Assembly: GCA_035048495.1 (NCBI GenBank)
Contig: CM068553.1
Span: forward strand, 2,115,259-2,179,258
Reading direction: 5' to 3'
From: Euptelea pleiosperma
Lineage: Eukaryota; Streptophyta; Magnoliopsida; Ranunculales; Eupteleaceae
Length of the DNA stretch: 64,000 nt
Shown here: positions 10,967 to 22,700 of the stretch, in pieces
How the letters are laid out: each line of letters opens with the position of its first letter
Numbering within the stretch: position 1 is the first letter of the stretch
The notes under the pieces: generated by a model
What the model saw: only the letters and a program-made list of their open reading frames with translations
Database searches by the model: none
What the model was told of the DNA's origin: nothing
Program-made: the position numbers and the translations under genes

Positions 10967-12262
10967 TGTGGGGGAAAAATATCTGATCTAACCCACACAA
11001 TCTTCGAGGTCAGACGATTCGGATTTTGGTGATGATCGGACGACTCTGATGCTCCAGGATGGAACTGCTTTCTCCTCTGCGAAGGATAGGATGATCTCCA
11101 GATGAGATTTGGTTGTACCTGTTGACAAGGCTCCGACGCTCAAGTCAGCTTGGGAAATGTAACAGGTTTGAGGAAATAGTAAAAGATTTCAGAGTTTAAG
11201 CTATCTGGATCTGGAGAGCAAGATCCTCTTCTCAGTCCTGAGGGTCTCATATTTATACCCTTAGAACTGGGCGTGACTCACCTTCCACGTGTCTAGTCGT
11301 TATCAGTCAATGATGACTCCGATAAATTCTGTTATAAAACAGAATCTTATGGTTATATCTTGACTTCATTGATTCGGTTATACCTGAAATAACTGAAATG
11401 ACACTGAGGTGGCATCCTTCGTGTCAAATATTCAGATAAGGTGATGTCGAATTCGTGATAGTTCAACTAGCTGCTACGTGGCCAATATTCATTAGTTAAG
11501 AAATCGATGGTATTCAGAATACTTACCTCGTACGTAAGAGATCCTGCCACGTAAGTCATTTGACATTATCTGGCTTTGACGGGATGATATTGAAATAGAT
11601 CCCGTCAAGTAAGTCTGATGACCTTGTCGGGATAAATGCATCCAGCCAATAATGTGACCTTGCCGGGATGATGTCCCGGGATGACATGTTTAGAGTTCCC
11701 GGGAATCTATACTTTGAGTTGCCAGGATGAGTTCCCGGGATGACATGTTTGGAGTTCCCGGGAATATATACTTGAGTTGCCAAGATGAGTTCCCGGGATG
11801 ACATGTTTGAAGTTCCCGGGATGATATACTTGAGTTTCCAGGATGAGTTCCCGGGATGACATGTTTGAAGTTCCTGGGATGATATACTTGAGTTTCCAGG
11901 ATGAGAACCTTGAGTTCCCGGGATGAGATTGTAAAAGATCCCGTCTATCCAGTTGATCTCGGTGGGATGAGACTCATCAATATGTCGGGTAAGATTGAAT
12001 ACTTCCCGACATATTAAAGGCTGAGACGTTAATATTCTCTGTCAGCATCACTTCCATGTGTCGATAATACAATCCTGACACGTGGCATTTCCAAGTAATG
12101 GAAATCGAGTGACACGATAGGCAGTTTATAGCTCTTGATGATGATTCCAGCGCATTAACTCTCGCGTGCTGTCTTCTAACACGCGTCGTGTATTCGAAAC
12201 CGCACGTGCTAAGCCAGAGATACGTGTCCAATTTTGACTTGCTGGAAAATACGGCACCCACA
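10967..12262 (-). mobile_element. Solo LTR of an LTR retrotransposon
   Basis: On the plus strand it starts TGTGGGGGAAAA and ends GGCACCCACA. It is flanked by a perfect 5-bp duplication, GTAAC, at 10962-10966 and 12263-12267. Read on the minus strand it begins TGTGGGTGCC and has a TATAAAT box at 11257-11251, which sets the orientation. It is 1296 bp with no internal region, hence a solo LTR left by LTR-LTR recombination. The U3 part contains a 58-bp tandem repeat. Confidence 0.92.
11671..11904. repeat. 58-bp minisatellite inside the solo LTR
   Basis: About four units: 11671-11730, 11731-11788, 11789-11846 and 11847-11904, each starting near GTTCCCGGGATGACATG. Each unit contains a second half-copy of AGTTCCCGGGA. 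It lies in U3, upstream of the LTR TATA box on the minus strand. Confidence 0.9.
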
Positions 12263-13819
12263 GTAACCCATTTGCTCAATTCTGAAATCTAGCTCCAAAC
12301 AGGTTTGTTTCCACCTAAATGTCCATGAATCGATATGAACTAGCCGAGCCAATTTTTACAAAGCAGATGGCTGATACAACTGAGAAAATAAGGTTTCTGA
12401 AACTAATTTCTTATGTCTACAAGTCGAAAATTCTGCCTATTGATCAAACTGAGGCACGTATCTAACACTACATCAGATCTGGTGGAGATGGAATATCCGA
12501 CCCAAATATTCCAGAATAAAATAGAGAGAGAGAGAGAGAGGAGGGTGGACGATTTCATTAATGGAGGAAATGCAAACAAAGCGGTTTTGGGACCGAGCTG
12601 GTCTATCTGCTGCTGGGACACGATGGTAGTGGCCCTCCCACTGAATGCCGCTGTAGAGGGTGGGAGGTGGGTCGCCAAAATCCTCGACATCTGTCACACA
12701 CTCGCCCGAAACCCTTACAAAGGAGGAGGAGCTAAAGCTCAACTAAAGCTCAATTCTTCAACAAGATAACATCTAAAGCTTCTTCCCTCTACAACTGAAG
12801 GGGGTTTATATACCCATCTTCTCTAACCTTAGGATTACCTCAAACAATCACAAACTAACAATTTTATGACAGACACAAAAATACCTGAAAACATAATAAA
12901 ACCTAAAATAACACTTAAGATTCCGTATATTTTGACATTTGGTCCCCTGTTCCATACCCCAGGATACCATCAAGTTACCTATGAATATCCACCCATGGAA
13001 CAAGAGCTAAAGAAGCCCTACTCAAGAGAGACAGCAGCCATGATTACCTTAACTTATCTCGTAAAAGAAGAGTTAAAGGCTTTGAATCTGAGTCAATATT
13101 TCTCAAAACTTAACAGAACGACTTCTAGGCAACTAAAATCCTAAGAGCATCCATATCGGCTCTCATGGAGTTGGAAATCCAGAATCGACTCATACCTGAA
13201 CCTAATTAGCCCAAACTACACAACCAACATATGCACCTGCCTAAAAATCATTAAAAGCATTTGGGTAAAATCATGAATCATTAAAACCCCATCGATGAAT
13301 CAGCATTGTTTGTAAGAGGAAGAATTTTCATGAGTTTAAAATACACAAACCACACTACAATTACTCGGTGAGCAATTTCTTCAGAGGTTCTGTATTTAAT
13401 GCCGACAAATTAAAGAGAGAGAATCAAACATACCAGAAAAGACTGAACAGAGCTTCCCCAATTGCAGAAGCCGAAACAACTAAAGATGAACATTCACATG
13501 GAGGTCCATCACGCTTATGAACTTAAAAGAGATGAAAAATGGAAACAGCAACGAAGGTTTCGTGAGCACGTAACTTTCAGATTAATACAAATTGAGTATT
13601 ATAAATAGCAAGTTGACAACAATTAAAAATTAAAAAAAATACATAAAGTCAAAATGCATTTTAAAATTCAGACTACTAATTAAAGAACAGATCTGACAGA
13701 TTAGAATGATAAAAAAAAATGGATATAGGGTTTCAAAACAAGACAATAAACGCCTTTTCCGGCTATAAATAAATCAGAACAAGGAATAATTCAAAAGGAA
13801 AATAAATGTAGAGATGTAC

Positions 13820-13940
13820 CTTCAAAAGTTCTTGTAGATCTAAGGATTTACAGACGAAAGATCGAAGAAGAAGATGGAGAGCTCTTGAATCTAGTCTTTC
13901 TGTTTTCTCCAATTGGTTGATTTCGGAGGGAGACAGGGTC
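13820..13940 (-). promoter_or_regulatory. Non-coding first exon region, lipase copy 2
   Basis: The block ending ACTTTTGAAG before the donor GTACATCT is clearly related to 5514-5650 of copy 1. It is a probable spliced 5'UTR exon; the upstream limit is not determined. Confidence 0.5.
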
Positions 13941-14069
13941 CGGGTCCTATCTCTCTCCGAGTAGTTGGAGTGTTGGACAGGTTTTTCTTCAGTTAATAAA
14001 ATGGGAAAGCACGTTTATGTCTTAGAGGATAGTACATTTACGTTGACTGTATATAAATGTTTGACAACG

Positions 14070-14450
14070 GACGTCCGTCATCAAAGTTCCTGTCGGACCT
14101 CAGATTGTGCCACGTGGCACACTCTTAGAGGACTCTGACCGTATGGATGTTTGGCCAATCCCTAGGTGGACTACCAACCAAAAATCAGCCCGATTGGTGA
14201 TTTCTAGGCGTCGATTGGAATTGTTTTCATGGGTTGATTTGACTGTAGTAATTGAGCATTATTGACCGTTTTTGAGGTATAAAGATCCAAAGGTTTGAAA
14301 TCACTAATCAAGCTGATTTTTGTTCGTAGGTCTACCTAGGGATGGGCCAAACATCCATACGGTCCGAATCCTCTAAAAGTGTGCCACGTGGATCATATTG
14401 CGCCCCTGTGACAGGACACGTTGGCAGGTCACTGTCATCAAAGTTTTACT
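14070..14450. mobile_element. Palindromic MITE, family A
   Basis: The left arm has GTGCCACGTGGCACACTC, GACCGTATGGATGTTTGGCC and CCTAGGTGGAC. The right arm has CACTAATCAAGCTGATTTTT, CCTAGGGATGGGCC and GTGTGCCACGTGG. Outer arms share GTCATCAAAGTT. Exact ends are approximate. Confidence 0.7.
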
Positions 14451-14689
14451 CATTGTTGGTGGATCATTTTAAAAAGTTTCATCGTTTCCCAAAAATGACA
14501 CGTGACCTATAGAATCTACAGCAAGGGAGTTCCTCTTCTGTAGGCCCACAAAAGCTCCAACCCCTGTTAAATCCATTATTAATAAGCAACCTCAGCTTGA
14601 GTTAAAACTTTTTAGGTGTCCCTATACTGCAAAAGTCAACCTCGTTGCAAAGGTTTGCCATGGAGTCTCCGTTGCCCAGGTTGTGCCAC

Positions 14690-14890
14690 CCTCTACACGC
14701 TAAAAATCTTGATTGGTGATTTCTAACCATTGGATTTAAGAATTTTTTTTCATCATGGGCTTCATGAACAGAACTATGGATGGGTTGATAGTCCATGATA
14801 GAAAATGCTCAACTAGAAATCAACAATCAAGCTGATTTTTAGTGTTAATCCACCAATAGGTGTATTGAACAACCATACGGTCAATGGGCC
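14690..14890. mobile_element. Palindromic MITE fragment, family C core
   Basis: Left part GATTGGTGATTTCTAACC and CATCATGGGCTTC; right part AATCAAGCTGATTTTTAGTG and ACCATACGGTCAATGGGCCC. Outer ends are not clear. Confidence 0.6.
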
Positions 14891-15109
14891 CAAAAATTGA
14901 TTTATATAGGGCCAGCAGAGTCCTTTGCATCGAGAATCCTTTCATCTAAAATTCGTCCCTAGTTTTTTCTCATCAAGAACTGCTGCTAAGTAGAGGTTTT
15001 CTATTATGTAAAATTAATTTTTCAATATTATGTATAGTAATATATAATCAAAAAGACCTCATATAGAATTCTTGCCTTAGGCCTCAACTTGTATTGAGAC
15101 TAGTGGGTG

Positions 15110-15437
15110 GCCCGTGCCGACCTACAAATCTAGTATGCAAACATTGTATCCACCATTGAATGCTCCTTGAAAAACGTGTTTTTAATTTATAAAATATTAT
15201 TTTTTGAAAACGTTGAAAGAACATATTTTTCAAGGGAAATCCAACGGTACCGACAATGTTTGCATACTTTTAAGTTTGCAAACAGTTGCATACTAGATTT
15301 GTCCCTCTCCGACACAGCGTTTGTCAAAATCGGGTGTGAGTGGCTGAGATCCACTGTCCAGTTGGGGGATAAGATCTCGGCTATCCTTTATGAAGCCCAA
15401 TGTGAGGGGAGACAATTTCCCTGTTTTGTTATATAGA
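15110..15437 (-). mobile_element. Small Helitron-like element (with nested hairpin MITE)
   Basis: Read on the minus strand it begins TCTATATAACAAAA after an A, and ends with GGCACGGGCCACCCACTAG followed by T. TC at the 5' end, CTAG at the 3' end and a GC-rich hairpin just before it fit a non-autonomous Helitron. Its relative at 52485-52682 has the same ends. A hairpin MITE at 15124-15302 sits inside. Confidence 0.6.
15124..15302. mobile_element. Hairpin MITE nested in Helitron-like element
   Basis: Inverted ends ACAAATCTAGTATGCAA and TTGCATACTAGATTTGT, with ATGCAAACATTGT and ACAATGTTTGCAT further in. About 179 bp, non-coding. Confidence 0.7.
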
Positions 15438-15438
15438 T

Positions 15439-15732
15439 CAAGGTTTAAAGGAGGCCGTTTTAACGGTTAAACGGACCGGGGGCATTACCGTTCAAACAGA
15501 TTGAAATGGCCAGGGGCAAAAATGGAAAAACGGAATTAAATGGGTTTTAACAGATTTTAACGGAAAAAAACAGAAAAAATGGCACCGAAATTCAAAATTT
15601 GAAAATTAAAAAAAAAAAAAACAGAATTTAACAGATGTTAATGGAAATTTAACGGAATTAAACGGATTTAACGGCTGTTTTTTTCACAAATTTTTTCAAA
15701 ATTTAACGGTTGTTTAAACGGCCTTTAAAACA
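15439..15732. mobile_element. hAT-type AACGG MITE (TTTAAACGG variant), right end unclear
   Basis: It starts CAAGGTTTAAAGGAGGCC directly at the 5' edge of the Helitron-like element. The inside is AACGG-word repeats. The right end near GCCTTTAAAACAAA lacks a clean target duplication. Confidence 0.6.
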
Positions 15733-16713
15733 AATTTTGGCACTTACCCAATTTTGGCAAATGCTTTTTTGGAGAGTGCCGTGGGCCCACCTACTTGTAC
15801 ATATACAAAATGAGGTTTCAATCCATAGCTGGTTCAGCTGAGGCGCAGGCTCTAAAACTTGGTCTTCAGGAAGCATGCAGCTAGAAGTAGAACGTGATGC
15901 CAAGAAGGTGGTGGACCATATTAATTCAGATTCGGTGGATACAGGTTGGGCTACATCTGCTTTTTGTGTGGACATTCTATATTTAAAACGCTCCTCTTGT
16001 TTTTCTTCATTTTACTCCTACACTTTGTAATACTTTAGCTCACTTTATCGCCATTAAGGCGAGATGTTGGTCCTCCCCCAGCATTGGAGTAGGAGTACTT
16101 GTGCAAAGGGGAATCCCCTCAGCTTTGGGGTGCCTGGAGCAGAGTAAAACTTTGATGACAGTGGACTGTTTGCCCGGACTGTTTTTCTGGTCTTTTTGGG
16201 GTTGCATCTGTGCAACACTGCAAGTGCATTACTTGCTAGCATTCCTCATTTTTTTTTCCTTTTTCTGCGACCATCTGAAAGAAAAGGATAGACGAGATGA
16301 TTATTCAACCCATTTTTGGCACAGGAAATTTAACCAAAATCTAAAACATCATATCCATCTAGAATTAAAAATCAGGTCACAGCACGACTAAGCACTCACA
16401 CATTCACAGATAAAAAACACTCAAAACCCTGGACCAAGGCCCTGTTTACAAAGCTTTAATAAAGCATTTAACTAACATAATCCAAAGCCTTAATGTGGAA
16501 TTAATACAATCTATGTTATATCACATATCGTGTATATAAAGATCTCAGGTTAAGACGAGGAAGCCAGACATGAGGTGAAGACGACGATAAATCACCTATA
16601 CTTAGACCAGTGGATACAGCAGATACCCCCTAATATGTTTAGCCATGAATGAAAGAATCACAATCCCGTCTCTCCAAATTCCAAGTATACCAAAGATTGA
16701 ATCTGCTCTCTCT
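15733..16713. other. Intergenic downstream of DRP1
   Basis: No gene recognised. The 3'UTR and polyadenylation region of the dynamin gene (stop at 16714) would lie at its right side. Confidence 0.4.
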
Positions 16714-19700
16714 CTACTTAGACCAGGCAACTGCGTCGATCTCTGCCTGTGCACTTCTGTATAACTCCAGCCTCTTTGCAAGAGCAGCCCGGCGCTCCAT
16801 GACTGCGGGATCCTCATTCAACAATGACGACAACTGCCTCGGCTGAAATTGAGTTTTGCAATCGTCAATGAACATAATTCTTCTTATTTCAATCATAAAG
16901 GAAGAACAACCAATAAACTCTACACTTTCACATTTCTGGCTCAACTCTAGAATGTTTATGATACATAATGTGAAATCCCATTTGGTGACCCACCAAACAA
17001 TGGACCACCTAGGAGATCCACTGGCCCAAAATCAATCTGATATTAAATCTTTTGCACTGCTTTGGACAACTAAGAATGCAATAGATGGGATCTATATTAC
17101 CCAGATACACTTAAAATGGAAGTATCTGATATGGATTTGTCATGGATACGGCACCCATTTTAAAGTATCCGGGTATCAGAGGATAGGATAAACAGGAGAC
17201 ACAAGAAAAAGATATTAAAAAAATAAAGTACAATATAAGAGAGAAAGGTATCCATCGTCACCTCCATTTTACCCAGTTCGGTGAAGTAATGGTCAAGTAG
17301 GGTACGTTTGGCCTCACGAACTTGACAATAAACAATGGACTTGGGAATGGAGATCCGCAGGCTCCCACAAACCATATTGACATAGGACAAGACAGTTGTT
17401 CCTGTTTTTTTAGGAAAAAGAAGAGAAAACCCAAGATTAATACTAAACCAAATAATGCTGAATAGAACCCGCCAAGTTTAATGTGATAATATTGGACCAA
17501 TGTTTTCAGATAATAGCAAGAACTGAAAGTAAAAGTCAGGTGAGTCAGCTCTAAGCTTAAACAATGCCCTGACTCTGCCAAGTTTCCAGAGCTTTTCTAA
17601 GACCCAGTGAGTCATCTGGGTCGTGGCATTCTCATAGAAGGATGGATGGACCCAATCCACTGGGATTATGTAAGTACTACTTACCTATTCGCCTGAGATA
17701 TGAATCATTATATCTATCGAAAATTGAATGTGTTGGGTTTCCACCCTTCTCAATATCTTGAGGAAGCTTCCGGAAGAAATCAACAGTCAGATAACTACAC
17801 TCCATGTCAACTAGTTTAATAGTTGATTTCTTGCTTTCGTCCCTCATTCTATCCAATGATTCACAAGCTGCATTACCGACCTCCACTCTAAGAGTGGGAT
17901 ACTGCTTTAGCTCCTGTGTACAACACGAGAAGTAAATTTCACAATTCATGGAATTATGGATCACGATACACTACAGAGCAAAAAAAGAAAAAAAAAATGA
18001 AAATGGCGAAGCTATTAACAATGGCTTTAACAGTGATGTAATCTATTTTATTATATAATAAAGAAAAAAAACGCAAAAAGGAAAAGGTATACAATGGCTT
18101 TAGAAGGATAATTCAATTCGACCAAGTACTTTTGATACTTAAATGATTCTTCTTACTAACATTTGAAAAGGATAAAAAAAAAAAGAAGCACTGCAGTTAC
18201 CAGACCATCCTCCGAACCAGACCATCCTCGGAAGCACAGTTTCCAAATATTCACTACCTGAACTTGTGCTCTAGTGCATTAGGTATATTAATTTAATATT
18301 ACGAAAGTATTTTGCTGTTGATCCTATGACGCAGTTACCCCATAGCTGTACTTCTTAGTTCTTACCATATGAAACCAACAATCATATAGACGTTTAAAAT
18401 CAATTTAATATTTATGTTTTTCAGTCTTAAATATGAGAGACAATAAAACCAACTAGGGAACCATCCAGAAAGCAGGAAAGAATGGACAATACCTCCAGAA
18501 AGATGATATATCTAGTGGATTTCTTTTATAGGCTAAAAATTTGAAATTATTTGGCATTTTTTCGTAAGCAAGCAAGATGCCTGTACGAGGCAAATTATTT
18601 GGGATTTCTTTTAGGCTTATTAAAAAAGCTTAACTTACGAGGCATACTTCGTCTACTAAGGCTTTTAAAAAGCTCATGCCTCACGCCTCTGACACCTTGT
18701 GTCAGAAGTGTGCGCCTCACATGCATATGCCAGTGAGTATACGTTAAAAATTTCTATTTTTTTTCCTCTAAATCATAGTTAAGTTATTCTAGATTAAATA
18801 AAAACAACAAAAAATCTCTTTCCCACCTATATGAAATAGATTGAAGTTATTTTTTCACAAATTTATATAAAGTTATCTTTTTTTATTAAAATATCATATT
18901 TATTTCTTTTTTTAGTATTCATTTAAAAAGGCATGTTCTTGAGGATTACACCACACACTTTAGGCCATCAAAGCACCATGCCTAAGCCTTCGCGTTTAAA
19001 ATCATCGGGTTAGAGTGGTTGTTACACTAAGTTTTGTTTTTTGTTTTAATGGATTCAAACTTGGAAAGTTGGAACTATGAAACCATGGATGTTATTTTTG
19101 TACTCTTTTAATTTGATTTTGTCAAGTTTGGAATTTGAACTTGGATATTGAAATGTAAATTGTCATAAATTTTTTTTAAGATTTTCCTTGATTATTTTCT
19201 TCATTTTTAGAATTTTTGCTATTAATTTATTTGTATATTTAATTATCTACCTACTTAAAAATGCATGCTCGAGAGGTTACGCCTTACGACTTAAGGCTTT
19301 GACTAGTGAAGCGCCTCGCCTCACGCCTTAGCGTCTAAAAACATTGTAATTTATAAAAATCCATATACAACTCATTTCTATTCGGATCGTATCTCAACAA
19401 TCCAAACCCGCTAAAAATCGGGTTTGAATCCGTTCGGATTTTGGGTTTGACCCAAACCCATTTCAATTCCTAGAGACAACAGTGAAAGGGAACACTAATG
19501 GCAAAGGTGGTGGTCATGAACTATGTTATCCGGTACGGTTGAGACACGGCCAGGATACATCATGGGCACGACATTTACAATTAAAAAAATGAAGTGCCGA
19601 CACCGGTATAGCATCCATTTTGCAGTGTTTGGGTAACATAGGCGATGAAGGAGAGAGAGAGAGAGAGAAATCATTTATCATTATATAAGTAAGTTACTTT

Positions 19701-22700
19701 GTTTATGATTTTAGAGAAAACAGTTTATTATTATGAAAAAATGGTTTGTCTATTCTCACCAAACGGATTTAATGGTGTTGATAATCGATTATGAGACTGA
19801 TAATACATTGTCGTCCCCATACTGGATTATCATAATTGTACCAAACAGGCCCTAAAACATCGATATCTTTTCTCCCTAATTATGGTACCCATATTTATAT
19901 AAAAGTTTGGGCATTTAGAATGACAAGGAACTTACCATAGTCTCATTGACAGCCTTGTGCACCAGCTCCTTCAGTATAGCATGAACCTGGAATCATGTTC
20001 TAGTTGTGAGTAGTTCATAATGGAGTTTGTGTGCAGTGTAAAAGTTTCATTCAACCTATTGTCAACTGTGGTACATGTCCAGATCCAAGATAAACATATA
20101 ATTCTTGAAACTAGTCTTCAGAAAAACTTGTAAGAGTAATTCTACAAAAAATAACAATAACTTTTATCCAACAAATTAGCAAATGTCTTTTTTTTTTTTT
20201 ACATAATGGTCTATACTGGAAGACTTCAGAATAAAACAGCGATGATAAACTTTTAAACTGGATAAAAGAGAAATAAACATCAAAACATCTTAAGAGGCAT
20301 TAAACTTGGTGAATGTAAGGGAAGGAAAAAAAAAAGGCATACTGCTAGACTAAAGCAACACTAACTAGTACTGGAACGCCAGAACCCTTGGTAGCATTTA
20401 ACAGCATACTATTAGAAAAGAGGTACAAAACCACCTCCAGTGGTAGACTCAAAAATCTCAATGATGAAAAAGAAAAGGATGGAAACTAGTATTAGAATAT
20501 TAGATTAAGCAATTAAGAGTCTTCTTCTTATAATGAGGGAAATACCCTATGACAACCTTTAAACTGTTTGCCGGACATTACCAATGTTGATCTATAATAA
20601 TAAGTCAATGATATACTCATTCAAACTGGCATCCATCTTAGAAAACTGAAATGTGTGATTGATGCTACCAAATTGCTTGAAGTCTGCTATAGTATCGAAG
20701 TGAGACTGGCTCGTTGGAATATGACAAACCAACTCACCATGACCACACAAGCAAAATGAAAAAAGATAAACATGAACCAAAGGATCATAAAAATTAGCAA
20801 GCACTTAGTCCAGTGTCATCCTCAGATGTCCTACAAGAGTTGAAATTTAATTTGAACTAAATATTAATGCATACCGCATCAACAGATGCCTCTGCAGGAC
20901 CTCTGATAGTAACTAAAGAAGATTCAATGAGACGACGGTATCCTTGTTCAGGAGCTATCAAATGCGGCTGGTAACCATCTGCTTCAGTAATTAGCTTCCT
21001 TACATTCTCCATTGAAAGATGCTTGTCAAATTGCAACCTTTTTAAAGCTGCAGGGAGTTGATTATCAAAAACGTTGTAGATTTTATCCCCACCCGGGCGT
21101 CTGTGAACATGAATGAAAATTAAACCTATGATTAATTTTACACATTAACATGAATGAACATCAAAGCCTAAGAGGTAAAAAAAAAGAAAGACCAAGAGGT
21201 ACAAATGAACCAAACAACGTTCTCAAGGAAAAGTAAATAATTGCAGAAGATGGGAAAATTTGCATACGTACACGCCATCAAGATGTTCTTTGTATATTTG
21301 ATCAAAAACACGACAAATCTCCATGATCATGTATAACTTTCCCTGCATGTAATGAGCAAACCATCACAAACCCCTCCCACGGTTAAGTGGAATTTAAGGA
21401 CCAAGTGTCAACTGTCAAGTATTTGAATGCGGAACATAAAATACTATAGAAATAACAAACTGAAGAAATGTCTGAAATGAATTGAGCCTTATGAGTTATA
21501 ACCAGTGGGCCTGGTCACTATAAGACAGTTGCAGGTTTTGGATTTAAAACCAAAAAATGTTATTTTGAAAGGAGTAAAAGTTCCTTAGTGCTAAAGAAAC
21601 AGAAAATCTAATGCAGGTTAGAACACAAGTGCTTAAAAATGACAGGAAACCAAGGCAAACTGCAAAGAAAATTAGGCAACTAGAACTCTAGAAAGCACTA
21701 TATAACAAGTCAAAATTTTTAAACAAGGCTTACTCCGGCATCAGCAGCAATAGGCTTCCCAAGACGGCTCAATTCTGATTCTAGTTCAGCAATACTTTTA
21801 TTAATAAGGGACTGAATGCCTGGGATTCGAGACTTGATTACAGATTCCAAGTGCTGCAAAAGCAACCATTATATTAAAGTTACAGTGCTAAATAAACTGA
21901 AATAACCAACATATTTATATACATTATAAGTATGTACCATATTGGCCCTCTCCATTCAAAATAAATTGCATAGGGTAACACAGTAAATTACTGTACCTTT
22001 GAAAGCATCTTTCCCAGATGCTCAGAACCCATTCTTTGTGCAAGATGCCTGTACTCTGGGGTACTCGCAAAATAGTCCCGCTCTCTACGCCGAGCAGCAA
22101 TCATGTCAACACTCTTGTTAATATCAGCTTGAGAGCGATTAACAACACCAATCCAAGGGAACTGTAGCCGATATGATTTGCCTTCCAATATCTAAAGAGC
22201 CCAAAAAATGTCAGTCAAAATACATTCCTGCCAAGTTTGGAATTGCAATAAATAGAAAGCAATTTTAATCATAATATTCCTTTTTCTAAGAAATGACAGT
22301 TTTCTGAAAACAAAATAACATAGCATCTTTATATCATCATGTGCTATACACATCAAGAACAGTAATCAAACTTACATCAACTGCATCGGTACCCTTATCC
22401 ATAAGATCAATCTTTGTCAATACTCCAATTGTTCTCTCTCCTGAAATTAAAAAAAAAAAAAAACACTAAGATCTGGAACTGGTTTTTGAGGGCCAGAATT
22501 AACTTGTAGTTACGCAATCATAATCTTGTTGGTAAGAAATCTATTTGATCAGAAGAAGTCTCTGAAATTACCACTATAGTCAAGAAATTCACATTTCTTA
22601 CGACAAATGGCTTAGCATATTTGAACACAAATAGTAGATAATTTCTTTCTAGTTAGAAAGTGAATCATTTGTTATTACATTGCAAGATCACTTGGGAGAT

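Larger units (their letters stand above)
10602..13819 (-). other. 5'UTR intron of lipase copy 2
   Basis: Acceptor CTGCAG next to 10601 and donor GGTACATC at 13819 mirror copy 1. The intron is 3218 bp against 1839 bp in copy 1; the solo LTR at 10967-12262 explains most of the difference. The part from 12268 to 13700 has no recognised gene or repeat boundaries apart from a (GA)n run near 12521-12541. Confidence 0.55.

Noticed and set aside
11671..11904. Regular repeats that could look like a CRISPR array
   Set aside because: The 58-bp units are contiguous and have no unique spacers. They lie within a plant LTR, so this is a minisatellite.
12413..12769. A 118-codon plus-strand open frame and overlapping minus-strand frames
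   Set aside because: No recognisable domain. It includes a (GA)n run translated as Arg-Glu repeats and lies inside a probable 5'UTR intron.
15740..15800. A further Helitron-like 3' end (GAGAGTGCCGTGGGCCCACC)
   Set aside because: It resembles the family hairpin but lacks CTAG and a matching 5' end. Too weak to call.
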